Origin: Rhodoblastus sp963736175
GTDB taxonomy: Bacteria > Pseudomonadota > Alphaproteobacteria > Rhizobiales > Beijerinckiaceae
Length of the DNA stretch: 64,000 nt
Reading direction: 5' to 3'
NCBI GenBank assembly: GCA_963736175.1
Contig: CAVTNU010000009.1
Span: 46,788-110,787 of the forward strand
Below, in pieces: positions 53,932-61,633 of the stretch (position 1 is the first letter of the stretch; every line of letters starts with the position of its first letter). The position numbers and the translations under genes are program-made. Under the pieces are notes generated by a model. The model saw only the letters and a list, made by a program, of their open reading frames with translations. It ran no database searches and was not told the origin of the DNA.

Positions 53932-55220
53932 AAGAGTTTGTTGTTTTCTATGCTTGGCAGAGCGACCGATCGGAAAGGTTCAATCGCTACCTTATACGCT
54001 TTGCGCTGAATTTGGCGGCGAAGAACATTTCCGCTGATCCCACCGTTGGCATTCGAGTACGCATCGATGCCGACACCGAAGGGGTGCATGGGCATTGCCC
54101 TGTCACCGAAACAATCTTGAAGAAGATCGCCGTTTGCGATGGTTTTGTACCCGATCTGACCTTTGTCGCTTCGACAGGAGCCGGCAAGCTCATCCCTAAT
54201 CCAAACGTGATGCTCGAATACGGCTATGCGTTGGATGCCAGGTCGTATTCGGTCATGATTCCGGTCATGAACACGGCTTACGGCGCTGCGAAAGAACTCC
54301 CTTTCGACATGGGACATCTTCGCTTCCCGGTGAGATACGATCTGCCAGCCGCAGCGAAAAATGCAGAGCGCCGCGTTGTGAGGAAAGCGCTCACCGAGGA
54401 ATTCGAGACGATCATACGCGGCATGATCGCCGAAGGTGTAGGCGCGGCCGACCGCACGCCATTTCCAGAAACCGCAGCAACGACATCAGCGGCTTTCTTC
54501 TTTTCGCGCAATGCGACGATCGCAGCGTTCGGCAGTCCCGGAGAACAAGAATATAAATTCGAGGGCGATAAGGCGGTCTATGTGCGCCTCTTCCCAAAGA
54601 CGAGCGAAGGCCAGCCGAAAATAGGGCGGTCCGTGATTAGGGACCTTGTCCATCATAAAAGCTCGCTTGGCCCAATGTCTTACGCACTCACCGGCGTCGC
54701 GGCGTCGAACGATTTTGGTTGGGCGTGCATCGATCCTTCTGGGAAGACGACGACAAAGAACATTTGCCAGGCTTTTCCATCGGGAGAGCTTTGGGGCATC
54801 AGTTCGCAGGTTTTTGTGCAAACCCAGGTGAGGCACTTCGTCCGCCCCGATGAGAGCGCAACCGCCGTTGGGGCCATTGCCGTCGAGAAGCTTTGCACGC
54901 GCACGCTAGAGAACTTTGTCAAAGTTGCATCTACGGTGATGCAGCTTCGGCCGCCATTCGTCGTCGAGCTTGGAATTGTCGGGACGAAAGGGGTTTATAT
55001 GGGAGCGCCGCACCCCGAATCCTCCAATGGGAGTTATTACGGTCCGATACGCGACAATTCATTGGTTCGACGTTACGACCTGGCGAAGACGGATCGCGCG
55101 GCGCAGCGGGAAATCCTACGCGACTTTTTCGATGAGCTGTATGATCTTGCCGAGGTTTCGCGGTCAGAGATTTTGACCGACGAACATGTGCATGCGAACG
55201 ATATTCCGCGACGCACCTAG
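53928..55220 (+). CDS. TIR-like domain protein, candidate defence effector (430 aa)
   Basis: The start is GTG 53928, overlapping the helix-turn-helix mini-ORF. Residues about 1-140 have a TIR/nucleoside-processing-like alpha/beta pattern: first strand EFVVFYAWQSD, then CDGFVPDLTFV, then PNPNVMLEYGYALDARSY with a candidate catalytic Glu97. FPVRYDLP closes the domain. The NxxxExGY motif parallels the TIR protein at 58938. The C-terminal part (about 190-430) is not recognised and could sense the trigger or bind a ligand. Codon use is less GC-rich than in the core genes, consistent with transfer. Assignment to defence is inference from the domain and the island context. Confidence 0.6.
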   Translation: MKEFVVFYAWQSDRSERFNRYLIRFALNLAAKNISADPTVGIRVRIDADTEGVHGHCPVTETILKKIAVCDGFVPDLTFVASTGAGKLIPNPNVMLEYGYALDARSYSVMIPVMNTAYGAAKELPFDMGHLRFPVRYDLPAAAKNAERRVVRKALTEEFETIIRGMIAEGVGAADRTPFPETAATTSAAFFFSRNATIAAFGSPGEQEYKFEGDKAVYVRLFPKTSEGQPKIGRSVIRDLVHHKSSLGPMSYALTGVAASNDFGWACIDPSGKTTTKNICQAFPSGELWGISSQVFVQTQVRHFVRPDESATAVGAIAVEKLCTRTLENFVKVASTVMQLRPPFVVELGIVGTKGVYMGAPHPESSNGSYYGPIRDNSLVRRYDLAKTDRAAQREILRDFFDELYDLAEVSRSEILTDEHVHANDIPRRT

Positions 55221-55263
55221 CTGAGTTCATATGAAAATATTCCTATAGATTTGGGATTCTACC

Positions 55264-55719
55264 ATGCTGCTAGCTGAAGTGATTCCCGATCCTGACGTTG
55301 TGTGCGCCCTTGAGCCCTACGAGCTCGGCCTACGCATGTTGCCAGTCTTGGCGCAGTTCAAACCCCGGACACCGTTGTTCGACGCGTCGCAGCTCGGCCT
55401 TCGGTCGTTCTTGGACCTGACGGTCGGTCCCCCTCAGCAGCCTAGCAGCCACTACCCATCCGATCGGCACCGCGACATCGAACAGGCAATTCGAGAGGCA
55501 TGGAGTTGGCTGGAAGGCGCAGCACTCCTTGTCACAAGCCCCCATTACAAAGACCCTGTACGGCAGTTGAGCCGTCGAGCGCGGCAGCTCGCGGCCGAGC
55601 CGAATCCGCAACAGGCCATAAGCGCAAACGCCAACTCCTCCATACCCTCTTGGCGGACGGAACGGGAGGAAATAGAAAAACATGGCGTTGGGACTGTAAC
55701 GAAGTCGGGGCTGGGTTGA
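55264..55719 (+). CDS. Hypothetical protein, possibly N-terminal part of a larger protein
   Basis: The 151-aa frame has IPDPDVVCALEPYELGLRML and YPSDRHRDIEQAIREAWSWL, then a stretch with SRRARQLAAEPNPQQA. This reminds me of the N-terminal region of TIGR02391-type (Ymh) proteins, often found near restriction or defence genes. The tail after about residue 115 is irregular, so a frameshift or truncation is possible. The ribosome-binding site is weak. Confidence 0.4.
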   Translation: MLLAEVIPDPDVVCALEPYELGLRMLPVLAQFKPRTPLFDASQLGLRSFLDLTVGPPQQPSSHYPSDRHRDIEQAIREAWSWLEGAALLVTSPHYKDPVRQLSRRARQLAAEPNPQQAISANANSSIPSWRTEREEIEKHGVGTVTKSGLG

Positions 55720-55833
55720 ATTCGCGCCAGAGCGAACTCGGGGTGGAGCAAACTTGGGGCCAAGTTCACCCGGGTCGTTCAAAATGCTTGATAAGGTGCG
55801 CCGACCGTACATCTTTGAAGAAAGTGCATCTAA

Positions 55834-57453
55834 ATGGTATTTTTATTAGCATTCATGCTGGCAGCGAGTTTTTTAAAGCTATATCTTGTTGCAGGACAAG
55901 ATATTATAGCAATGCCATATGATTCGTTCCAATATCTTCAGATGGCCGATGCCTGGTATTGGGGAACTCCATTCAGTTTTGCCAGACGCCCTGGATTTCC
56001 ACTTTTTCTTGCTGTTACATCGCTACCGGCTCTGCCGCTACGGTTGATATTTGAATTATTCTATCTTTTTGCGAGTGCACGCCTTGCTACGGCAATGGTA
56101 AATCTAGGCTTTCCGGGATGGGCTGCCGCGCTTGGTTTTGCTTTTACTATTATGGCGCCCTATTCTTTCATATGGTTTAACTTTGCTATGGTCGAATGCA
56201 TGCTGTCGGCGACGCTTTTATGGGCGACGGCGGAATTTGCGTATCTTTTAGCATCAAAAGGCAGAAAATTCTGGATTCACAACGCAATCTTTTCTGTTTT
56301 GGTGCTGTTAGCGTGGTTCAGTCGATCTGAAACCGTGTTGTTGCTCGCCGCGGCGCTCGGCGCCGCGGCAGTTTTTTTCATCGGCGGCTTCCTTTTCCGA
56401 AAGCCTCAGGGTCCGGTCTTTTTCTTCTGTTTGCGCCTTTTTGGCCCTGCAATTGCACTTGTTTTCGTTGGCGGGGCGGCAATATCATCTTTGAATTATG
56501 TCTATTTCGGCCGTTTTTCGGCCCTCGAGGATCTCCGCGCTCCGGCCTATGTTCGCGCTTATGATGATTTGCAAGATATCAGCAGCAAAGACGTTTCGCG
56601 CTACGTTCCTGTTAACTCCGACCAAATGCAACAGGCAGCTATGGTTAGCCCGGCTTTTGCGGAGATTTATCCTTCGCTTAAGGGCGCTATTGGCGATAAT
56701 TACCGCCGTATCTCGAAGAATGAAGCCGGCGTGGACGGTGAGATTGCGGGGGGGTGGCTGATGTGGGCGCTCGGTGAGTCCGTGGACGCTGCGGGTTATC
56801 ACGGAGCTCGCGCAAAAGACGCTTTCTATTTGCGCGTCGCCAGAGAGATCGAAGCCGCAGCTGATGGGGGCAAGATCACGCTCATCCATTTTCCTCTATC
56901 TCTTGTGGATCCTCATTGGAGGGTTTGGGGACCATTTCTGCCAAACTCTATATTGTCGGTGGCAAACAGGCTTATTCCATACGAACGGCTTACCGCCCCG
57001 CGCCAAGGCGAGGTCGCTCCGGAGATCACACAAGAATTCGATCGTCGAGCTAATCGACGCGCTTCACTAATCATTCCGGGCGCACCGGATCCGCGTATCG
57101 GCCGCGTGGATGCAACGCTTTCTTTGTTGGGACGAAGCTACCGGCTGCTGATATTCGCGTTGTCCGGATTGGCGGCGTTGCTATTTTTCCTCGGCGGCTG
57201 GAAACGCCTTAGCCTTCAGGTAGGCGCCTTCCTGGCGCTGATTGGGATCCCCATCGTGGGTAGGGTCTGCCTAATCGCGCTGCTTGACGCTAGTTCTTAT
57301 CCTACTGTTGGAATCGATCGTTATGTGATGCCGGCCTCGGTTTTAATTCCAGCCTTCGCTGTTAGCGTCCTAGCTTTGATTTTTCGTAATCGATCCGTAG
57401 AAGGATGCGACGAACGGTTTCCTGTCTCTATGGAAAGCAAAAATATTCCTTGA
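55834..57453 (+). CDS. Polytopic membrane glycosyltransferase (Gtr-type, GT39-like)
   Basis: The 539-aa protein has about ten membrane segments. An early periplasmic motif DIIAMPYDSFQYLQMADAWY holds a conserved-type Asp, and a large periplasmic loop spans about 225-410. This is the layout of the type-specific glucosyltransferase of O-antigen conversion clusters, or of PMT/GT39 enzymes. It would transfer a sugar from a bactoprenol carrier to a surface polymer. The gene is markedly more AT-rich than the flanking chromosome. It precedes GtrB-like and GtrA-like genes. Confidence 0.72.
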   Translation: MVFLLAFMLAASFLKLYLVAGQDIIAMPYDSFQYLQMADAWYWGTPFSFARRPGFPLFLAVTSLPALPLRLIFELFYLFASARLATAMVNLGFPGWAAALGFAFTIMAPYSFIWFNFAMVECMLSATLLWATAEFAYLLASKGRKFWIHNAIFSVLVLLAWFSRSETVLLLAAALGAAAVFFIGGFLFRKPQGPVFFFCLRLFGPAIALVFVGGAAISSLNYVYFGRFSALEDLRAPAYVRAYDDLQDISSKDVSRYVPVNSDQMQQAAMVSPAFAEIYPSLKGAIGDNYRRISKNEAGVDGEIAGGWLMWALGESVDAAGYHGARAKDAFYLRVAREIEAAADGGKITLIHFPLSLVDPHWRVWGPFLPNSILSVANRLIPYERLTAPRQGEVAPEITQEFDRRANRRASLIIPGAPDPRIGRVDATLSLLGRSYRLLIFALSGLAALLFFLGGWKRLSLQVGAFLALIGIPIVGRVCLIALLDASSYPTVGIDRYVMPASVLIPAFAVSVLALIFRNRSVEGCDERFPVSMESKNIP

Positions 57454-57494
57454 TCTGCTCCAAATATAATTTGCCGGTATTTTCTCGATGTGGA

Positions 57495-58439
57495 ATGGAC
57501 TCAATGATTTCTCTCCCTCGTATCGCCGTTTTAATCCCCTGCTACAATGAAGAGATCGCAATTCCGCATGTGGTGCGCGATTTCAAATTGGCGATTCCGG
57601 ACGCGATTATTTACGTTTACGATAATAACTCGAATGATCGCACAAGGGACGTCGCCGCCGAAGCGGGTGCGGTGGTCCGGACGGAGCAGCTTCAGGGAAA
57701 AGGCAATGTCATGCGCCGCATGTTCGCCGACATTGAAGCCGACGTTTACATCCTTGTCGACGGAGACAACACCTACCATGCGGCATCCGCTCCGGTTATG
57801 GTGCGGACTCTGGTGGAAGGCCAACTCGACATGGTGAACGGAAAGCGCCTAAGCGACATTCAGGCCGCTTACCGTCGCGGCCACCGCTTCGGCAACACGA
57901 TTCTCACGGCTTTGGTCGCGACGATTTTCGGCAGGAGGTTCACCGACATGCTGTCCGGCTATCGCGTGTTTTCCCGTCGTTTCGTCAAAAGCTTCCCCGC
58001 GCTTTCGTCGGGTTTCGAGATCGAAACGGAGCTGACGGTCCATGCTTTGGAGCTTCGCATGCCAGCCACCGAAATCGATACGCCCTATCTGGACCGGCCG
58101 GAAGGGTCGGTAAGCAAGCTTCGCACCTACCGCGACGGATGGCGCATTCTCAAGACGATCCTGTTGCTGGTGAAGGAAGAGCGTCCGCTTCAGTTTTTCG
58201 GCTCCATCGCCAGCCTGCTCGGCCTGCTTTCTATCGGTTTGAGCATTCCGCTTTTCGTTACTTTCGCCGAAACCGGCCTTGTCCCGCGATTTCCCACTGC
58301 TGTTTTGGCGATGGGTTTGATGATGCTGGCCTTTCTCAGCCTTGCCGGAGGTTTGATCCTCGATACCGTGACGCTTGGACGCCGAGAGGCAAAACGCATT
58401 CGCTACTTGCAAATTCCCGCTCCAGGTCAGCATCCGTGA
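57495..58439 (+). CDS. GT2 family glycosyltransferase (GtrB-like)
   Basis: The 314-aa protein has an N-terminal GT-A domain: VLIPCYNEEIAIPHVVRDF, the donor-binding VDGDNTYHA and the acceptor-region MLSGYRVFSRRFVKSFPA. Two C-terminal membrane helices follow (about 235-300). This matches undecaprenyl-phosphate sugar transferases such as GtrB/DPM-like enzymes, which charge the lipid carrier. ATG 57495 or 57504 are both possible. The stop overlaps the GtrA-like start (GTGA). Confidence 0.85.
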   Translation: MDSMISLPRIAVLIPCYNEEIAIPHVVRDFKLAIPDAIIYVYDNNSNDRTRDVAAEAGAVVRTEQLQGKGNVMRRMFADIEADVYILVDGDNTYHAASAPVMVRTLVEGQLDMVNGKRLSDIQAAYRRGHRFGNTILTALVATIFGRRFTDMLSGYRVFSRRFVKSFPALSSGFEIETELTVHALELRMPATEIDTPYLDRPEGSVSKLRTYRDGWRILKTILLLVKEERPLQFFGSIASLLGLLSIGLSIPLFVTFAETGLVPRFPTAVLAMGLMMLAFLSLAGGLILDTVTLGRREAKRIRYLQIPAPGQHP

Positions 58440-58843
58440 GCGGTTCAGCGAGATCATCGACGCGGGTTCAATTTTTTCGCTTTGCTCAGGTGGGGTTCGC
58501 CGGATTTTTGGTCGATTGGGGTTGCCTGACGCTTCTTCTCAGCCTTGGGGCGGCCTTTTTCATCGGACGCGGACTGTCGTATCTTTGTGCGGCGACCGCG
58601 ACATGGGCGCTCAATCGTTTATGGACATTTCGTAGCGGCAATAAAACGATTTTGCGCGAATGGGCAAAGTTTCTGGCCGCCAACGCCGTTGGGGGGGCCG
58701 TAAATTACGGTTTTTCGGTCTTTCTGGCCGTTGAGGCGCCCGATTTTATCGGCAAATATCCGGTCGTCGCCGTCGCCGCTGGATCGCTTTCGGGCATGTT
58801 TATCAATTTTGCACTATCAAAGAAGTTCGTTTTCACTGCTTGA
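58436..58843 (+). CDS. GtrA-like flippase
   Basis: The 135-aa protein starts at GTG 58436, overlapping the GT2 stop. It has four membrane segments and the GtrA signature FRFAQVGFAGFLVDWGCLTL, then ALNRLWTFRSG and NFALSKKFVFTA at the end. GtrA flips the bactoprenol-linked sugar to the periplasm. Together with the two genes upstream it completes a gtr-type surface-glycosylation cassette. Confidence 0.85.
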   Translation: MSGSARSSTRVQFFRFAQVGFAGFLVDWGCLTLLLSLGAAFFIGRGLSYLCAATATWALNRLWTFRSGNKTILREWAKFLAANAVGGAVNYGFSVFLAVEAPDFIGKYPVVAVAAGSLSGMFINFALSKKFVFTA

Positions 58844-58894
58844 TTGTGGCCGTGAAGCCCGAACGCGAAAGGCGTTGCCGTCTTCGCAATTAAT

Positions 58895-58918
58895 ATATGA
58901 TAATACCCTTTATCATAT
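58895..58918. promoter_or_regulatory. AT-rich palindrome upstream of the TIR-effector gene, possible operator
   Basis: ATATGATAA (58895-58903) and TTATCATAT (58910-58918) form a perfect 9-bp inverted repeat with a 6-nt spacer, in a GC-rich setting. It ends 19 bp before the chosen start codon. This is the geometry of a dimeric repressor site or a promoter-overlapping operator. Confidence 0.5.
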
Positions 58919-58937
58919 GGTTTTAAGAGGGCGCGGA

Positions 58938-59930
58938 ATGTACGATGGGCCTAATCCAGACATCGACTGGTACCTAAGGATCAGCCAAGCGCATCACGTG
59001 ACGCCACGATGCCCGTTCACGTCAGTCGAGCGTTGCCCCCGATACTATCAAAGCCTTTCCTTGCTCGGCGAGGCTGGGAGCACGAAAATACCTGCAAAAG
59101 AAGATGAGCGCCTTAGGACGTTATGGGAAAAGTCCGATCTCTGGCCGGTAACAGGTGAGCAAGCAACCTCGCTATCAGGCGGAGAGCGCAAAACATCATT
59201 TTCTGAGTTTTGTCCCGAAGTTATCTATGATCGCTTTCGCATTTTTGCATCGGGTCTCTATGAGCACGTGGGTGAAATCGATAGGGACATTGCGCAGCAA
59301 CGACTTAATAGGCAGGGAGTTTCCCCTACAGACTGGCGGTGGACATGGTGCGCTATTAAACCGATGCATTTCACAGAATGCCCTGTTTATTCCCCGCTCA
59401 TGCACCGGAAGCCAAGCGAAGAAGAGATTTTGGAGCATGACCGTGCGTCCGCATCAGCGATTTTACCTGCTGCCGCTAGGGTTCTTGGCCGCAAGGTTTT
59501 TGTCGTCCACGGCCATGAAGGTGAGCCGCGAGAAGCCGTCGCTGGGTTCTTACGAAAAATCGAGTTCACGCCCGTCATTCTCCATGAGCAGTCGAACCAG
59601 GGCCGCACGATCGTTGAGAAATTCGAGGCTCATGCGGATGTCGATTTCGCCGTCGTCCTTTTAACGCCTGACGATGTTGGCGGACCGCAGGGCGGCAAAC
59701 AGCAATCCCGCGCGCGCCAAAATGTCATTCTTGAGCTTGGCTATTTTATCGGGAAACTTGGCCGAAAAAACGTGTGTGCGATCAAGCACGGGGATCTTGA
59801 GATACCTTCGGACATCCTCGGCGTGGTGTGGACGGCATTTGATGCATACGGTGCATGGAAAAGCGCACTGGCCAGAGAGCTTGAGGGCGCGGGGCATGCC
59901 GTCGATTGGAATAGGGCCATGCGGCCATGA
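58938..59930 (+). CDS. TIR-domain effector (CBASS/Pycsar-effector TIR family) with Cys-containing N-terminal domain
   Basis: The start at ATG 58938 has AAGAGG upstream; ATG 58917 is possible. The C-terminal domain (about 186-320) matches the TIR-type nucleotide-binding domain of CBASS/Pycsar effectors (PF10137): KVFVVHGHEGEPREAVAGFL, VILHEQSNQGRTIVEKFEAH, VVLLTPDDVGG and RARQNVILELGYFIGKLGRK, with Glu266 as candidate NADase catalytic residue. The N-terminal domain (about 1-170) has HHVTPRCPFTSVERCPRYYQ and Cys at 25, 33, 92, 138 and 148, possibly a metal site. No cyclase gene is adjacent. The stop overlaps the recombinase start by 4 nt. A role in abortive phage defence is inferred from the family. 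Confidence 0.8.
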   Translation: MYDGPNPDIDWYLRISQAHHVTPRCPFTSVERCPRYYQSLSLLGEAGSTKIPAKEDERLRTLWEKSDLWPVTGEQATSLSGGERKTSFSEFCPEVIYDRFRIFASGLYEHVGEIDRDIAQQRLNRQGVSPTDWRWTWCAIKPMHFTECPVYSPLMHRKPSEEEILEHDRASASAILPAAARVLGRKVFVVHGHEGEPREAVAGFLRKIEFTPVILHEQSNQGRTIVEKFEAHADVDFAVVLLTPDDVGGPQGGKQQSRARQNVILELGYFIGKLGRKNVCAIKHGDLEIPSDILGVVWTAFDAYGAWKSALARELEGAGHAVDWNRAMRP

Positions 59931-60880
59931 CCGAGCTTGTCATCGTCGCCGATCGCGCCCCCGTCCTCATCGCGGCCGTCGGCGAGCGCGCCTCCTATCG
60001 CTTCCTCGAATTCTTCACGGCGCAAATCCGCAACCCGCACACGCGCCGCGCCTATGCGCGCGCCGCGCAGGAATTCTTCGCCTGGCTTGAGGCGCATGGC
60101 GTGACGACGCTCGCGGCGATCGAGAGCGTCCATGTCGCCGCCTATGTCGAGCAACTGCAAAAGGCGCGCTCGGCCCCGACCGCGAAACTGCGCCTAGCGG
60201 CGTTGAAGCATTTGTTCGACTGGCTCGTGATCGGCCAGATCCTGCCGACCAATCCGGCCGCCGCCGTGCGCGGGCCGCGCCATATCGTGCGGCGCGGCAA
60301 GACGCCGGTGCTCGATCCGGCCGAAGCGCGCCAGCTTTTGGACGCGATCGATGTTTCAACCGTGATAGGCCTGCGCGATCGCGCCTTGATCGGCCTGATG
60401 GTCTATTCGTTCGCGCGCATCGGCGCGGCGATCGGCATGCAGGTCGAGGACGTTTTTACGCAGAACCGCCGGCTGTGGGTGCGGCTGCACGAAAAGGGCG
60501 GCAAACAGCACGCCATGCCGTGCCACCACAATCTTGAAGCCTATCTGCACAACTATCTCGACGGCGCGGGGCTGGCGAACCAGCCGAAGGCGCTGGTGTT
60601 CCAGAGCTACAGCCGATCAACCGGCCAGCTGACCGGCAATCCCCTGCCCCAGGCCAACGCCTATGCGATGATCCAGCGACGCGCCAAGGCGGCCGGACTA
60701 AAGACGCGGGTAGGCAACCACACCTTTCGCGCCACCGGCGTCACTGCTTATCTGAAGAACGGCGGCACGCTTGAGAAAGCTGCGCAGATGGCCAACCATG
60801 CCTCGACGCGCACTACCCAGCTTTATGACCGGCGCACTGAGGAAGTGACACTTGATGAGGTGGAGCGCGTGCTGATTTAG
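59927..60880 (+). CDS. Tyrosine recombinase, translationally coupled to the TIR gene
   Basis: The 317-aa protein is a complete tyrosine recombinase of the compact XerC/D-like integrase kind. It has an N-terminal SAM-like domain (about 22-108, NPHTRRAYARAAQEFFAWLE) and catalytic residues R164 (SFARIG), K190 or K193, H265 and R268 (NHTFRATG), H291 (ANHASTRTT) and Y300 (LYDRR). The ATG overlaps the TIR stop (ATGA). Recombinases of this kind occur singly in accessory regions and may mobilise their neighbour. Its codon use is GC-rich and core-like, unlike the gtr genes. Confidence 0.88.
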   Translation: MTELVIVADRAPVLIAAVGERASYRFLEFFTAQIRNPHTRRAYARAAQEFFAWLEAHGVTTLAAIESVHVAAYVEQLQKARSAPTAKLRLAALKHLFDWLVIGQILPTNPAAAVRGPRHIVRRGKTPVLDPAEARQLLDAIDVSTVIGLRDRALIGLMVYSFARIGAAIGMQVEDVFTQNRRLWVRLHEKGGKQHAMPCHHNLEAYLHNYLDGAGLANQPKALVFQSYSRSTGQLTGNPLPQANAYAMIQRRAKAAGLKTRVGNHTFRATGVTAYLKNGGTLEKAAQMANHASTRTTQLYDRRTEEVTLDEVERVLI

Positions 60881-60933
60881 ACGATTCCGACCTCGCGATA
60901 AGGTCGGGGACGCTTACGGAGAGCAGTCGCTTT

Positions 60934-61497
60934 TTACTTCGGCCAAGGCAACGCTTTGTAAAAGGTGGCGACGCGGCCAAATGCCTCATTGAACGGCGGC
61001 AAGAGCCCCCGATTTCCAACTTCATGCTGTTCCATTCGGCGCGTGCGCGCTCGCTTACCTCTGGGTTGTCGAAGGAATCCGGCCCAATTTCTAAGGCGCG
61101 GTCGTCGGATTTGACAGTGAGCGCGCGCAAAACATTGGCGCACATATTCTGGTTCGGCTGATACAAATTCACCAGGTAATCAATATCGTACACGTCTTGG
61201 CGTCGGTTGCGATTGCGGACTGGTTGTTGCAACAGCGCGCGGAGTTTCTCGCCAATGATTTCTTCGATTTCGTAAGCCTGGATGGCCACCTCTGCGCCTT
61301 GGATTTGCAGGGAGGCGGGGTCAACCACAACGCTTTCCTTGAAAGAAATATCGACTTGGAGGACATGCGGGGATTTGTTGTCCTTGAGGCGAGCCTCAGC
61401 TGGCGTGCCGCGCTGGGCGTAGCCGATGCGGAGTTTAAGGGCCGGCGCGGTGAAGTCCTCGAACCCGTCGGAGCGCGTGTCAACGGCGGCGGCAAAA
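60934..61497 (-). pseudogene. abiEii: abiEii remnant (type IV toxin nucleotidyltransferase), truncated and frameshifted
   Basis: The minus-strand peptide from the IS21 boundary contains the C-terminal AbiEii motif AYEIEEIIGEKLRALLQQ, then RRQDVYDIDYLVNLY. AbiEii is the nucleotidyltransferase toxin of a type IV toxin-antitoxin/abortive infection system. The N-terminal half with the nucleotidyltransferase motif is missing where the IS21 begins (61498). A run of five G (RC of 61006-61010) shifts the frame. With six G the protein continues as GGLLPPFNEAFGRVATFYKA to a stop at 60934, as in normal AbiEii. No antitoxin gene (abiEi) is visible. Confidence 0.75.
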
Positions 61498-61572
61498 TGT
61501 GCCAGATGGCGGCGTAAAAGTGTACCAGTCGGGTTGAGAGAAAAGGGCCGTAAAGCCCTGGAATTTGGCATT

Positions 61573-61627
61573 GCCGCGCGCATTGAGCCGCGCGGAGCGT
61601 AGCGAAGCGCGGCTCAATGCGCGCGGC
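61573..61627. terminator. Large hairpin downstream of istB
   Basis: A perfect 20-bp inverted repeat, GCCGCGCGCATTGAGCCGCG at 61573-61592 and its complement at 61608-61627, with a 15-nt loop, lies 6 nt past the istB stop. No T-run follows, so it may terminate poorly or act as a recombination or mRNA-protecting structure. Confidence 0.45.
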
Positions 61628-61633
61628 GGCGAT

